A DNA stretch of 64,000 nt, taken from Cryptomeria japonica. Lineage: Eukaryota; Streptophyta; Pinopsida; Cupressales; Cupressaceae. The notes under the pieces were generated by a model that was given only the letters and a program-made list of their open reading frames with translations, was not told the origin of the DNA and made no database searches. The DNA is taken from positions 401,229,889 to 401,293,888 of the forward strand of contig NC_081408.1 in the NCBI RefSeq assembly GCF_030272615.1. Reading direction: 5' to 3'. Numbering within the stretch: the stretch's first letter is position 1; every line of letters starts with the position of its first letter. The position numbers and the translations under genes are program-made. Shown here one piece after another: positions 46,290 through 58,241 of the stretch.

Positions 46290-47501
46290 TCTTGCTAATC
46301 CATGAAATAAGTTTCTTTCTAAGAAAGAAATCTCTACCAGAAGTAATTTTTCAGTCATCAACATCACCTATGCAATCTGCATCTGTATATGCACATAAAG
46401 TAAAGTAATCATCTTTAGGATACCACAAACCATATTCAAATGTTCCTTGTAAGTATCTAAAAATCCTTTTCACCACACTCTCATAATTTTCTCTAGGATC
46501 ACTTTGATACCTTGATGCAAAGAATACTGCATTCATTATATCTGGTCTAGTTTGAGTCAAATATAGTAGCCCTCCAATTATAGAATTGTATCTTGTAGGA
46601 TTTACCGGTACAGATTCATCTTTCCTTGTCAATTTCTCACTTGTAACCATAGGAGTACATAACCAGTTTAGAATTTTCCATACCAAATTTCTTCAACAAC
46701 TCTCTAGCATACTTAGTTTGATAGATGAAAATACCTTTATCGATCTTAGTAATTTGCAAACCTAAGAGAAATTTAATTTCCCCAATCATAGACATCTCAA
46801 ATTCATTCTCCATATTGTTAGAAAATTCCATGCACAACTTATCTTAACATCCAGAAATGATGTCATCAACAAAGACCTCAATAATTAGTATATCATCATC
46901 AGTGACTTTATAATATAGATTATTGTTAGCATTACCTTTATTGAAACCAACTTTTAAGAGATATTTGTCCAACCTTGCATACCAAGCTCTAGGTGCATGT
47001 TTCAATCCATATAAGGCTTTCTTTAACCTGCAAACCATAACCTGAAAGTGAAAAGCCATCAGGTTTCTCAATATAAACTTTATCATCAAGATCCCCATTC
47101 AGAAAAGCACACTTAACATCCATATGATAAACCTTTTAGTTTTTATGTGCAGCATAGGTAAGAAATAATTTTACAACTTCAATCCTAGCTATAGGTGCAA
47201 AGGTTTCACCATAATCAATTTTTTCCTTCTGACAATATCCCTTACAAACCAATCTAGCTTTATTCCTCACAACTTGTCCATCTTCATTTAATTTATTCCT
47301 AAAAACCCATTTAGTTCCAATAACATTCTTATTTTTAGGCCGGAGAACTAAAATCCATGTGTTATTCATTTCTATTTGATCTAATTCTTCTTCCATAGCT
47401 TTCATCCAACATTCATCTTTACATGCTTCAGTTAGTAATACCAGTTCAACTTGAGAAATTAAACATACCTCATCAATTGCCAATCTTCTTCTTGTCATCA
47501 C
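46290..47501 (-). pseudogene. pol: Copia 3 reverse transcriptase and RNase H start
   Basis: RT from 47501: [54 protein letters not shown], then after a frameshift LKKALYGLKHAPRAWY, FVDDIISG near 46860, LLGLQITK, GGLLYLTQTRPDIM, FRYLQGTFEYGLWYP and TDADCIGDVDD. The RT core motifs are intact but split over several frames. RNase H is interrupted by the solo LTR. Confidence 0.92.
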
Positions 47502-48932
47502 TCCTTTGTTCTTATGCCCAATGATCTAATCTTCTGAATGATTCAACTTTACATACCTAGGAGTCTTCTGACTCTCTGTTTCTCTTCCCTGATCTTCAAT
47601 TACTGTAGAATTTTCTGATACAGCTGGATTCACTGGTTCAACATTCTATTCTGGTAAAGGTGTTACTGGTTCAGTTATAAACATTTACACTATCGGTTCT
47701 TGCTCATAAATTCTGATTCGACTTCTATTCTACTCATCCACCTTAACATTAGCTCTCTCCACAATTCTCTGCAATCTTTTGTTATAACATCTATATGCTT
47801 TGCTTTCATTATAATAACCAAGAAATATTCCTTCATCACATCTAGGATCAAACTTGCCAATGAATTCATCTCTCTTGATATAACATTTACTACCAAAGAT
47901 TCTGAAGTACTTAACTATAGGTGTATTGCCAAACCATAACTCATAAGGTGTCTTACGGTTTCTCCTTTGATATGAACTCTGTTGGATGTATAAATTGTTG
48001 TGCTCACTGCTTCTCTCCAGTAGATATGAGGTAGATTAGCTTCCATCATCATGGTTCTAGCAGCATCCAAGATAGTTTTGTTCTTTCTTTCCACAACTCC
48101 ATTCTACTGAGGTATCCGGGGAGTAGAAAATTGTCTCCTTATGCCATGCTTCTCACAAAAGTTATTAAACTCACCAGATGTGAATTCTTCACCATGATCT
48201 AACCTCAAGCACTTAATCTTCAATCCTATCTTAGTTTCAACCTTAGCTTTAAATATTTTAAACTTTTCAAAAGCCTTAGATTTCTCCCTTATAAAAGTAA
48301 CCAACATCATTCTAGAATAATCATCAATGATTAGCATAAAATATCTATCACCTTGAAAACTTTTGATTCTAGTAGGACCACACAAATCAATATGAATAAG
48401 ATCAAGAACATCATTAGATTTTTCTTGTATACTCTTAAAAGTGGTTCTGACCCATTTTCCCATTTGACATTCCTTACATACAGGATTATAAGGCTTCACA
48501 ATCTTAGGTATATCTCTAACTGCGTTAGTTGAACTGATCTTTACCATGCAATCAAAATTCACATAAAATAGCCTTGTATGCCAAAGCCAACTCTCATCAA
48601 TTTGTTTGATCAAACATGTCTTCTCACCAGAATTTGAAATGAAATATGTTACCTTTTGTTTGAGTACCGGTAGCAATATCCAATCTAGATCTATTAATGA
48701 TCTTGTATTTGCCATCCTTGAATTGTAATTGAAATCCATTATCCACCAACTGTCCTACACTCAAAAGATTGTGCCTTAAACCTTCAACATAATAAACATT
48801 ATCAGTATTGTTCTTATCATATAATGATATGGTTCCTATTCCTTTGATCATGCATGCTTTGTCATCTCCAACTCTAACCAGACCGCCATCAAATTCTTGC
48901 AAAGATAGAAACTTCCTTTTATCTCCAGGCAT
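47502..48932 (-). pseudogene. pol: Copia 3 integrase
   Basis: After the protease the frame gives the pre-integrase zinc motif (WLWHTRLFYVNF, CKECQMGK), then IHIDLCGPTR with the first Asp, FMLIIDDYSRMML, LRLDHGEEFTSGEF with the second Asp (usually DNG), and past a stop NGVVERKNKTILDAAR with the Glu near 48085. The C-terminal part (DEGIFLGYYNESKAYRCYN-like, about 47896-47690) follows. It would insert copia cDNA; stops at 48104 and others disable it. Confidence 0.88.
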
Positions 48933-50131
48933 ATGATGTGAACATCCACTGTCTATTACCCATTCATCCTTATCTTCAATTTTAGGAGAAAGGCCTTTAC
49001 TTCAAGTAGATTCTCTTCCAGTACCGGATCATCTTCCTTGATAGCCAGGAATACCCATTCCTTTCCATTGTCAGAACCACTAGCAAAGTCTTGTGTTGGT
49101 TCATCATCAGAATCAGTCACATCTTCCTCATCTACAAAGTAACATGATTTATCTCTATTTATCCTGTACTTATGCTTTTTTTGATATTCAAGATTACCCT
49201 TAAAAGATCTTCTACCTCTTACTTCAAATCTTGAATTCCTTTCAGGACATCTAGATACAAAATGACTTATCTTATTACATGAAAAACATTTAAAGGGTGA
49301 TTTTCCTTCATACTTACTTCATATCGGTCCTTTAGGTACTCTTCTAGAAAATAGGGCTTCAAGTTTCTCAAATTCTTCATCTTCTCTCTTCATATCATCC
49401 AATTCCTTCGAATACAAAGCTTTTTAATCTTTCTTTTTGGTTGATGATGTAAATGCATAAAAAGAAGGTTCAGACTTCACAGCTCTAGAAGGTCCAAATT
49501 CTTCAAGCTCAAAAGAAGATAATTTCCCAACCAAGGTATCCCTATTGATAGAAGTATTTTCTATTGTTCTCAATTCATTAATTGAAGTAGCCTTCATCTT
49601 ATAAGTCGGTAGTAAAGCTCTCAGAACTCTATAAACTATTTCATCTTCACTCAGAGATCCACCGCAACATTGAAGTATCATGACAATTTCATTTACCCTT
49701 TCCATAAATGTAGTAATCCTTTCATCTTCTTCCATCTTCAAATTTTCATATCTCACCCAGTAACCATCAAGTTTAGCTTTCTTAATAGTAGGATCACCTT
49801 CATTTAGAGTCTCCAACTTGTCCCATATAGCTTTTGTTGTTGATTTGTCAGTCAATCCCATTTTTTGCTTATCAAAAAGTGCACACACTTCTCTAGTTCT
49901 ACAATCATTCTCAATCTCCTTATCCAAGTTTGTCAGAGGAGGATTTCCAGATGTCGGATTAAAAGGGGTTACACCATTCTCAGTGATCTCCTAGATTTCC
50001 TTACCAAGACATCTCAAATGAGCCTTCATTTGAATTTTCCATACTCTATATTTTGTTCCATCAAGCCTAGGAATTTCTCTCCAGAAGATAGCTGCAGATG
50101 AACTAGATGAACTTGAACTGTTAGATACCAT
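48933..50131 (-). pseudogene. gag: Copia 3 gag and protease
   Basis: The start is ATG 50129-50131 (MVSNSSSSSSS). A copia gag N-terminal region (IFWREIPRLDGTKYRVWKIQ) meets a TAG in place of a usual Trp near 49992, then the UBN2-type gag (TKAIWDKLETLNEGD, MERVNEIVMILQCCG, LRALLPTYKM) runs to 49424. A CCHC zinc knuckle CFSCNKISHFVSRC is near 49290-49245. An acidic linker leads to the protease motif WVIDSGCSHHM near 48960-48930. Unlike D and element 4, this is standard copia gag. Confidence 0.87.
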
Positions 50132-50174
50132 AGGATCTTCTTCAAGCAGTTAAGATTCTGCAAAGAGGACCAGA

Positions 50175-50186
50175 GCCCTGATACCA
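50175..50186 (-). promoter_or_regulatory. Copia 3 primer binding site
   Basis: Minus strand TGGTATCAGGGC, two bases inside the LTR; one base off the usual TGGTATCAGAGC initiator Met-tRNA site. Confidence 0.85.
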
Positions 50187-50188
50187 AT

Positions 50189-51372
50189 TGTTAGACAATT
50201 CAAATAACCAGAGGACAACTAAGAGGGGGGATGAATGAGTTGTCACCATATTACCAGAACCTTAAGAAATTAAAACATTATTACCGGAATACATAAACCA
50301 AATACCGTAATAGCATATGTACCAATTAAGCACAACCAACAATTAGAGAATAGTTACCATTCACATGACACCAAAATTTGTACATGGAAAACCCGGTAAA
50401 GGGAAAAACCATGGTGGGAGGCCTACCCACAGTCAGATAATACTTCTATTGTAAGTATGTGATTACAAATTGCACTTGCAAGAAGGCCAACAACCTAGAG
50501 CACACTACTCATTACAAAAGGAGTCTCACTGACTACATAAAAATCTAAACTACAATCTGGAAGGAAGAATGAGCTGCAATAATAGAATCTCCTATGCTTG
50601 AGTACAGTTCTGGTTAAACTCAATACTGGAGGTCTTAAACCTCTTGCATAAACCCAACTCAATCACCTATGATCAACTAAATCCTCTGCATGAATGATTA
50701 TTACATTATTTTCTTGCATACCATGATCTACAATGAGATCATACACATATATATACAAACCCTCGACCTTAAACAATTAGGTCAGCCACCCAAACAATAA
50801 AACCTATTACATAAGTATAAAACATGTTGGCCTAAGACAATTTTTTTTTTTATCTAACCCATAAGTCATCCTGGAAACACATCGAGAAGTCCCAACAACA
50901 CATTACATTAAGTTAGTCCATAACCTAGATAGCACAGAATAGGTCCAGTGCTAAATGTAACACCACCAATCAACTAGAACATGAACATGATAGCCATCAG
51001 CATCCTAAATCCCTACTAGAAGCCACACCAAAAGCATTTATGCATAGTATAAAAGTATCTTCAACAAAGCTCTGTCGGTGAAACCCTCACTGGATCAATA
51101 AACCAGGCTTACCAGCATATAAGATAACATCTGATCACCAAATCAATACCAACTTACTGAACATATATCTGAGTAGCATGAATAGAAGATCTAAGACAAT
51201 TCCATAAGCCAAAGCATACTGAAATATATTGGATCAACATGATATTACCAACCAGAAACCAAATATCCTACTGGGACCAACCAAATACTGGTAAATAGCC
51301 AAAGCAGCTAGTGTTGACATCAATGATAAAACATAAATGCAACACATAATCAATTCCTCCAAATTGCCAACA
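50189..51372 (-). repeat. Copia 3 5' LTR (1184 bp)
   Basis: Minus strand TGTTGGCAATTTGGAGG to GAATTGTCTAACA. It matches the split 3' LTR (30294-30815 and 43941-44609) over its whole length with many scattered differences, and is followed by CATCC. Confidence 0.92.
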
Positions 51373-51377
51373 CATCC

Positions 51378-51692
51378 AACCCTAATTCCCCATCCTACCT
51401 CAACCCTCCATCCAATCCTAATCCCCCATCCTATCTCACTCCTCCATCTAATCTTAATCCTCCATCCTACCTAAATCCTCCATCCAATCCTAATGTTATA
51501 TCCTACTTAGATCCTCCATCCAACCCTAATCCCCCATCCTACGTCAATCCTCCATCCAATCCTAGTCCCCCATCCTATCTCACTCCCCCATCCTATCTCA
51601 CTCCTCCATCTAAGATTAATCCTCCATCTAATCCTAACCTTCCATCCTACCTAAATCCTCCATCCAATCATAATCTTCTATCCCACCTATAA
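51378..51692 (+). pseudogene. Element E proline-rich repeat protein, part after copia 3
   Basis: The frame continues the 12-residue repeat NPPSNPNPPSYL with substitutions (for example TPPSNLNPPSYL, DPPSNPNPPSYV), about eight units, ending at TAA 51690-51692. The DNA period is 36 bp. The sequence beyond keeps the repeat pattern for a while with stops. No known domain. Confidence 0.65.
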
Positions 51693-51928
51693 TCCTAATG
51701 TGACATCCTACCTCAATCCTCTATCTAATTCTAATCCACCATCATCTATCACACATATTATGATTGGGGGCATGAATTACACTGGCAATATCATTTGTGC
51801 CCCCACCCATCTAATCAATGCCACAAGTTGCCAGTGCCCCCCAATATCAACCTCAAGTGACATCACAACCTGATGTTTCACAACCGCAATTCAGTTATCT
51901 ATAGGCACCACCTTCATCCATTGTTGTC

Positions 51929-52456
51929 ATGAATATTCATCAATTGTCAAGTGGCACCAATCACAATCCCCCATCCTATCTCAGTCCACCACCATCCACT
52001 TCATCCTATCTCAACTTACCATCCACTTCATCCTACCTTAGTCCACTATTTTCCAACCCATCTTATCTCAATCAACTAACTTCAGTTTCAACTCCCACAA
52101 CTATCATTCCTCTCTCACCTCCTAACACCATAAAAACCTCCCATCCATTGAGACCGTTCAATCACAATCCCCATCACCTACTCCTACCATCATTCAAACT
52201 CAATCGGATGAATCCCCCATCCTTTTATCCACTTCATCTACCCCAGTTGGTGAATCTCCCCATCCTTTCATCCACTTCATCTACCCTAGCTGGTGAATCC
52301 CCCATCCTTCCATCCACCTCATCTACCCCAATTGATGAACCTCTCATCCTTCCATCCACCCCATCTATCCTAGCTGAAGAACCTCTTATCCTTTTATCTA
52401 CCCCATCCATCCTAGTTGAAGAACCTCTCATCCTTTCATCAACTCCATCTACCTAG
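51929..52456 (+). pseudogene. Element E Pro/Ser-rich ORF with 14-residue repeats
   Basis: The translation starts NIHQLSSGTNHNPPSYL and becomes repeats of the type EEPLILPSTPSILA (52250-52450, about 42-45 bp period). The frame goes on after a TAG (52454-52456) with VNEPPILPSIPFEEYTH to about 52790. Low-complexity, acidic and proline-rich; no catalytic domain. Together with the 12-residue repeat part and the G-patch it forms a decayed polyprotein. Confidence 0.6.
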
Positions 52457-52870
52457 GTCAATGAACCTCCCATTCTTCCATCCATTCCATTTGAAGAGTA
52501 TACCCACTCACCCCTTGTCACACCATCCACTCCAATCCCATCATGCCAAGATCTTGTTCCAAAGCATGTTGAAAATTTTATTGATCCAAATCAAGATCCA
52601 ACCATTCCATCTCCTCCCTCTCAAGAGCCCTTATCATCCCCTCATCCAAGTCAAGATCCTCCCGTCCCATATACTCCACTTCTTGACCCTCCATTTCCTC
52701 CTATCCAAACCATCCGACCACCATCACTCTATCCCCTTGGTTCACTTATATTCATCCATGGCAGTTCACTCACAGCAAAATAACATCACATATACACCAC
52801 CCATTCTCCTTAATCTAATAATGGACTCGTATCTTGTTACCTAGAGAACAAGTATCCTACTTTAGATAAA

Positions 52871-53197
52871 ATGCTCAAAAAAATGAACTGTCAAGGAAAA
52901 GGCTTGGGCCTACATGAGCAAGGTACTTTGAAGCCCATCCATGTTAAAGCGCATCCAGGATCTCATGGTCTCAGTTACATATCCAAAGGCACTTCATTCC
53001 AAAATGTTGGTACAACTAATGCAAAATCCAAGTATGCTTCCAAATACACCATCACATTGCCCCATCGTTCCTCCAAATCATTTATCACCATACCCCCTCC
53101 TCCATTATATAAAGCCAAAATAACCATCCATCTTCCTCCTTCATCCTCTAAATCCATTGTGGGTCCCTATATCCCAAAATCTACCTTCATGTATTAG
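52871..53197 (+). pseudogene. Element E G-patch segment
   Basis: Begins MLKKMNCQGKGLGLHEQG, then LKPIHVKAHPG and HGLSYISKG, the G-patch pattern also seen in gypsy 1 and 2. It is followed by a tail with SSSKSIVGPYIPKS, a phrase repeated in damaged form at about 53205 and 53705. In gypsy 1 and 2 the G-patch precedes RT; here no RT follows. Confidence 0.75.
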
Positions 53198-56090
53198 CCA
53201 CATGATAAATCCATTTTGGGCCTTTATATCCCACAAACCCATCCTCCATCTTTCCCTACTCATCCCTCCATACACAAATGCCATATCTCCATCACCCATC
53301 ATAAACCTCCTTCTCCTTTCATTGCATATCAGGATCAACAAAGGCACATATCCCCACATTCCATCCTACATCCATCACTTCATCCATATTCCCTTCATCT
53401 CCTACACCTTCACACACTCCTTCCAAGGCTACTAGAATAAATTTGGATGCCAAATAAAAAATGAATAAAGATAAACATCCACAAAAATATAAAGATGACC
53501 ATGTCCACTAAAAAATACATGCTCCCACAAAGAAAAATCTGATACAAAAATGTAATGAATCTCAAAGGCCACAAAGGCCCAATAAAGAAAAAGAAAAAAC
53601 AATGTGGATCCCAAAGCAAAAAGAAGCACTGCATCCAAAATAAAAACTCCCAATGGCATCCAAAGTTACTAGTCTACCAGCTAAACATTCTCCCCCTCCA
53701 TCTCCCGAGTCTATTTTGGGTCCCTATGTCCCAAAGATACCTATCATAATTCCTCCATCATATCCACATGCTACATCCATCTCCCCTCCACTTATACCAC
53801 ATCCCCCACAACATGTGCCAATGTTGGTCCTAACAATATCTCCCCATCACACTCACTTTCCCTTATTCCATATGAAGACTTGCCACTACCATATCCCTTA
53901 CACCACTTACACTCCCCATCAAAACCATCCAATCCAAGCCTTTGCATAATTCACTCATTCCTAATAAAGTTGTACCAACACCTGGTGATCACTCCAAATG
54001 GGCTCCTACTACCTTGATATGAAACTTGATGCTTGACTCCTCCATCCATATCCCTTATCACCTATCCTCCAAATCCATTTATACTCATCCATCTCCATCC
54101 ATAAATTTCCTCCCAAAAATCAGAAATACAAAAAGAAGAAAAAAAATGATGAAAAAAAAAAGTAAAGAGAAAAATTCGTCCAATGGTGAAAACTTGGCAA
54201 ACAGGCGCCTTGGACAAGTATCATGATGAAAAAATGGCAAATAGGTGTTATACATAATTCCCCTTAACCTTTTTCTATTTGCACTTGGGGGAAAGTTCTT
54301 TTGGCCATCTAGACATTTCCTCCTCCATCTCGATCTACCTACCATACCCATCATATCCTATCCATTTCACTTCCTCCATCCTCCTTTGGATCTTGATAGA
54401 ACAAAAGGCCACCATGTATATATTCTTTGGACACCTCTTGGCCTCCATGACCCTTATCTCCCTTATCTTTCATCCACTTCCCTCAACTTCATCTCCCTCT
54501 ATCAATAATATTATCATATCCATTCATCTACCAATCCTTATCTCCCAGTTCCTCCATCACTTGATCCATAACCTAATCCATCCACCTATCCTTATCTCCC
54601 CATTCCTCCATCCCTTCATCCAAAACTGGTCCCCTCGCAATCCTCATCCTTTCATCTCCCAACCACATCCACAATGCTTCCATCTCCAAATCCTTTTCAT
54701 CCTATCCTCCATCCTTTCATCCCTCCTCTCATATCATTCCACCACCTCTTGCACCCCTTGTCATTGGTATCTAGCTCTAGGCTACCCCCACGCAGTCTAA
54801 TACCTTCCATCCAATCAATCCATCTGCTCCTCACAATCCACTATCGCATGCAAATCTTATCCATCTTCCTCAGCTATCCAAGGTCAAACTCTAATCAAAT
54901 CATCCAATCATATCATTGGTCTTGTTCCCATCCTTGATCGCAATCCAATTATCATCATTGGGATGCATCCTTCCCAATCCTCGTGTTTCTTAGGGATATA
55001 TCGTTCCTACCTTAGCAACACCCCATAAATTACCAATGTCTCATGGCTTTTCATATTGAATGTATGTCCATGGGTCCTCATCCATCATCCATATCTCTTG
55101 TACATTATGTATATAGGTGTCGTTGCACATATTATGTGTGTTGGTCCTGTCCTTTGAGATCATATCCTATCAGCTCACTCTTCAACAATCATCTTTGAGC
55201 ATCTTTGTCATCATGATCATATCAAATACCTTTTGTCATCCTATCATAATCAATCTTTTTATCCTGGTGTTGTTTCAATATATATCATTCTCACATCAAC
55301 AACACCCATCATCAATCTGCACACGATGTATCCTTACTCAAGTTAGACACCATCAAATCCTCATCCAATCAGTTATCATTTTGGCAAAAGATATTTGAGG
55401 CCCTCGTGTTGGATTTGATTCTTTTTAATCTTTGTTTATCTTTTTAAGCTCCGAGGGTTTTGTTTCCTCATGGTCACCATGATCCTTTATATCATGGTGT
55501 GTTGCGAATAACTAGGCTTAGGATGTGATCTTGTTGCTTTTGGTTTTTGCTTGGTGTGTCTTTTTGGATGTATTCGTTGTTGTACCCTCATGAGGTCTCT
55601 GCTATCTCATATTACACTAGGGCATATCTCCTACTTGTGGTTATTCTAGCATCATTTCTTGTAGGGTCTATGCAAATCTGTTTGGTGCTAGATTAGCCTA
55701 TATGTCTATTTATATGTGTTAGTCCATGCATTAGCTATCAAACTCCACACTGGATCTTCGTACCTAGGTGACTCACATTCATTGCTAAATCAAAATAAGT
55801 TCTCACTACCAAATGTCTTGTTTTGCAAGTTCCCATGCTCCATGATGTTTCCATCTCCATCTTCACTGCATTTTCATTTTCTCCCCTTTCCATCTACTTC
55901 TTGCCTTTCATCCAGTCCGCTTGGGCAATGTTTCTTTCAAGATGCCGCTCGACCTCTTTTTCCCCATGCACCCTCTTGAGGGGGCATCCCTGGCCATTCC
56001 TCTGTCTACCTGGGGAATTTTCTTGCCTCTTTTTTCTTCTCTTGCAAGTTTCTTATTGTCTTTGCATCGATATTATTCTAACGCCACCAC
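53198..56090 (+). other. Element E region between G-patch and 3' LTR, no clear gene
   Basis: C/T- and A-rich low-complexity sequence. Pro-rich fragments (PPSPESILGPYVPK, near 53700) persist to about 53950. An A-rich patch lies at 54118-54175. Beyond 55000 I see no ORF with recognisable content. RT, RNase H and integrase were searched for by eye on both strands and not found. Confidence 0.6.
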
Positions 56091-56102
56091 GAAGGGGCAA
56101 AA
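56091..56102 (+). promoter_or_regulatory. Element E polypurine tract
   Basis: GAAGGGGCAAAA directly before TGTAGACAC. The same pattern precedes the gypsy 2 LTR. Confidence 0.75.
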
Positions 56103-56729
56103 TGTAGACACTTAAATTTGATTGATTAATTGAATCAGATTAGATCTCCTAAGTCGCCTGTATTAGCTGAATAATTCATGTTATTCAATCAAAATCAAGT
56201 ATCCCTTTTGGCTAAATTAATTAAATGAAGCCATGCCCCATAGTCAATTAATTATTTAATCCCTTAATTGATTAACCCTCACTCCTTTTCTTCTAATCCT
56301 TGAATTAATTAATCAAATTAATTAATTCCCCTTTTCCATCCCTTTATTTGAATTTTACTAATTCAAATATCCCATTTGGGTCACATTTCTCCTAGCCTAA
56401 ACTACCCTTCTAACCTAGCCTCTAATATAACCTTTGGGTTCTTACCAACCCTATCCACCTAACTAACCCTATCCTATCTTATCCTAACCTCCCCTCACAT
56501 GTGTGTGCACACACATAATTCCCTAATTTCTTTAATATTAAGAAATTTGAACCTATTTCAGGTGGCTTCCTCCCAAAATGGACATGTGTCCTTGACAACA
56601 CATGTCAAGCCCCTTTTTGGCATTGTCCCTCTAAGGGACACATGTCCTCCCTTGTTGAGGACAAGTGTGGAATCTATTCCACATGGAAATCTTAGGATTT
56701 CCATTTGTCCTCTCCTCCCAACTCCTATT
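56103..56729 (+). repeat. Element E 3' LTR, first part
   Basis: Starts TGTAGACACTTAAATTTG. AT-rich TTAATTAA words and then ACATGTGTCC / CACATGTCC words resemble the gypsy 2 LTR read in the same sense. It is cut at 56729 by element 4. Confidence 0.7.
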
Positions 56730-57852
56730 TGTTAGGCCCAATATGGAAAGCTAATGTACTGAGAGGGGAGGGGTGAATCAGTACTCCAAAACATTTCTTC
56801 AACAATATCTTTACTGTTATGCGTAAACCGAATAGTGCAGTAACATAAAATAAAGCTAAAACAAATAGATAACAATCATACATGATTCACTCCATAACAC
56901 ATATATTTTGGTTACGCAGAAACTCTTGGTTAGAGAGAAAAACTGCAGTGGGGATGGCACCCACAACTTCACTACTGCAATAATAAAGAGTGCTCGGTTA
57001 GAGCTACATGTTTAGCTATTTCTGATAGCTTACCTTGTTAGGAGTATCAAGATCTGTTAGATCTACCTTGCTAAAGGATTTTACAACACTTAATCTAAAT
57101 GCTGCACCTGGTTAGAGGCTTTACAATTTATAGACTTGATTAGAGTCTTTTACCCTGTTAAAGGTTTCTCTTTCAACTTCACAATATTACAATAAAATCA
57201 TTACAAATATCTACAACTTTACATCTAAAATATTATAGCAGATTCTATGTGCTCAGAATAGATTACCTTGCTTATAGCATACCTCGGTAACCCATATAGT
57301 AACTCGGTAAACTCTTCTGTTTACTCTTTTCTTCGATTGTTCTCTGAAAATCTTCTCGGTGACCTCTGTGTCTCTATAGCAGTCTTCTTATATTCATACA
57401 TACACCCTTAACTCATGCTGTATAAATAGATCTCTTAAGACGGTGATCCAATTCATTGCTTAGATCTTACAAACACGATTTATAACCATGTAAAATATTT
57501 CATTGGTTAGCTGACCTCAAAATCATACACAATCTTCTAGTGCAATTTCCAATGTGATAATGGTTAGATGTGTCTCGATCTTGTAACACGTTTTCATATG
57601 CATGTCCAGGTTGAATGAATCTGGTAACACATTTCACTCGGTGTATATCAACTCAGTGTGTCATCTTTGTTGCTCGGTAGACATGAAAAGATACTCGGTA
57701 GACAGCTCGGTGTATACTGCGTTCTGTGATTGCTTTCTTCTGTAACCGACTAGACTATGCATACCGACTGAATATTTCAGCAATAGATAACCAACTATAG
57801 TATATAGTATAACTTTGACATAAAACTAATGGCAATCTGATAAGTAGTAACA
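56730..57852 (-). repeat. Element 4 3' LTR (1123 bp)
   Basis: Minus strand TGTTACTACTTATCAG to TTGGGCCTAACA. The first 424 bp on the plus strand match 63577-64000 with about a dozen differences, mostly transitions. It carries GTTAGAG/GTTAGG boxes at 56996-57170 like those of D and copia A, and the TGAATCAGTAC/GAGGGGAGGGG box near its 3' end. Confidence 0.92.
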
Positions 57853-57866
57853 ATCTCCCCTTTTGA
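57853..57866 (-). promoter_or_regulatory. Element 4 polypurine tract
   Basis: Minus strand AAAAGGGGAGAT immediately before the LTR start TGTTAC. Confidence 0.8.
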
Positions 57867-58241
57867 CATTAGTTGAGATGTTTGACAAAAACTACTTTCA
57901 AAGTTATAACTCAAAAATCTATATACTTTGCAAAATGACTATACTGACAATATATACAATAGTCAATGAAATAGTATATCAGAAATACTCCCCTTATCAT
58001 TATACTGTACAAAACTCTAATTTTGAATGCTCGGTTCTGTTCTATGTGCTTTGCTTACTGTTCTGTATACTGCTCGGTTCATCCGCTTATTCTACTCGGT
58101 ATACTCCCCCTGTATACTATACTCTGAATACTATATCATTCTCTGAATACTGTATCAAAACTATATTACTCCCCAAATATATTGTATCACTCCCCCTTTT
58201 TGACAAACATCAAAAACTTAATTTCCATTCAGGGGTGGTAA

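Larger units (their letters stand above)
30294..51372 (-). mobile_element. Copia 3: full-length copia element with nested insertions
   Basis: A minus-strand copia with 5' LTR 50189-51372, primer site, gag, protease, integrase, RT, RNase H, polypurine tract and a 3' LTR (30294-30815 plus 43941-44609). The flanks are CATCA (30289-30293) and CATCC (51373-51377), a 5-bp duplication with one mismatch. It is inserted in the repeat ORF of element E. Without gypsy 2 and the solo LTR it is about 7.0 kb. The coding region has several stops and frameshifts. Confidence 0.92.
28934..56729 (+). mobile_element. Element E: gypsy-like derivative, host of copia 3 and element 4
   Basis: The plus-strand sequence outside copia 3 holds a repeat-rich leader, a proline-rich ORF, a G-patch segment, a GAAGGGGCAAAA polypurine tract and the start of a 3' LTR (56103). 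The tract and the LTR start TGTAGACAC resemble those of gypsy 2 (GAGGGGCAAAA then TGTATACAC). No RT, RNase H or integrase was found in the visible part. I infer a non-autonomous or decayed relative of the gypsy lineage. Its 5' end is left of copia C, outside the window; continuity across copia C is inferred. Confidence 0.55.

Noticed and set aside
53410..54354. Hydrophobic and basic ORFs on both strands
   Set aside because: Compositional by-products of A- and C/T-rich low-complexity DNA; no motif.
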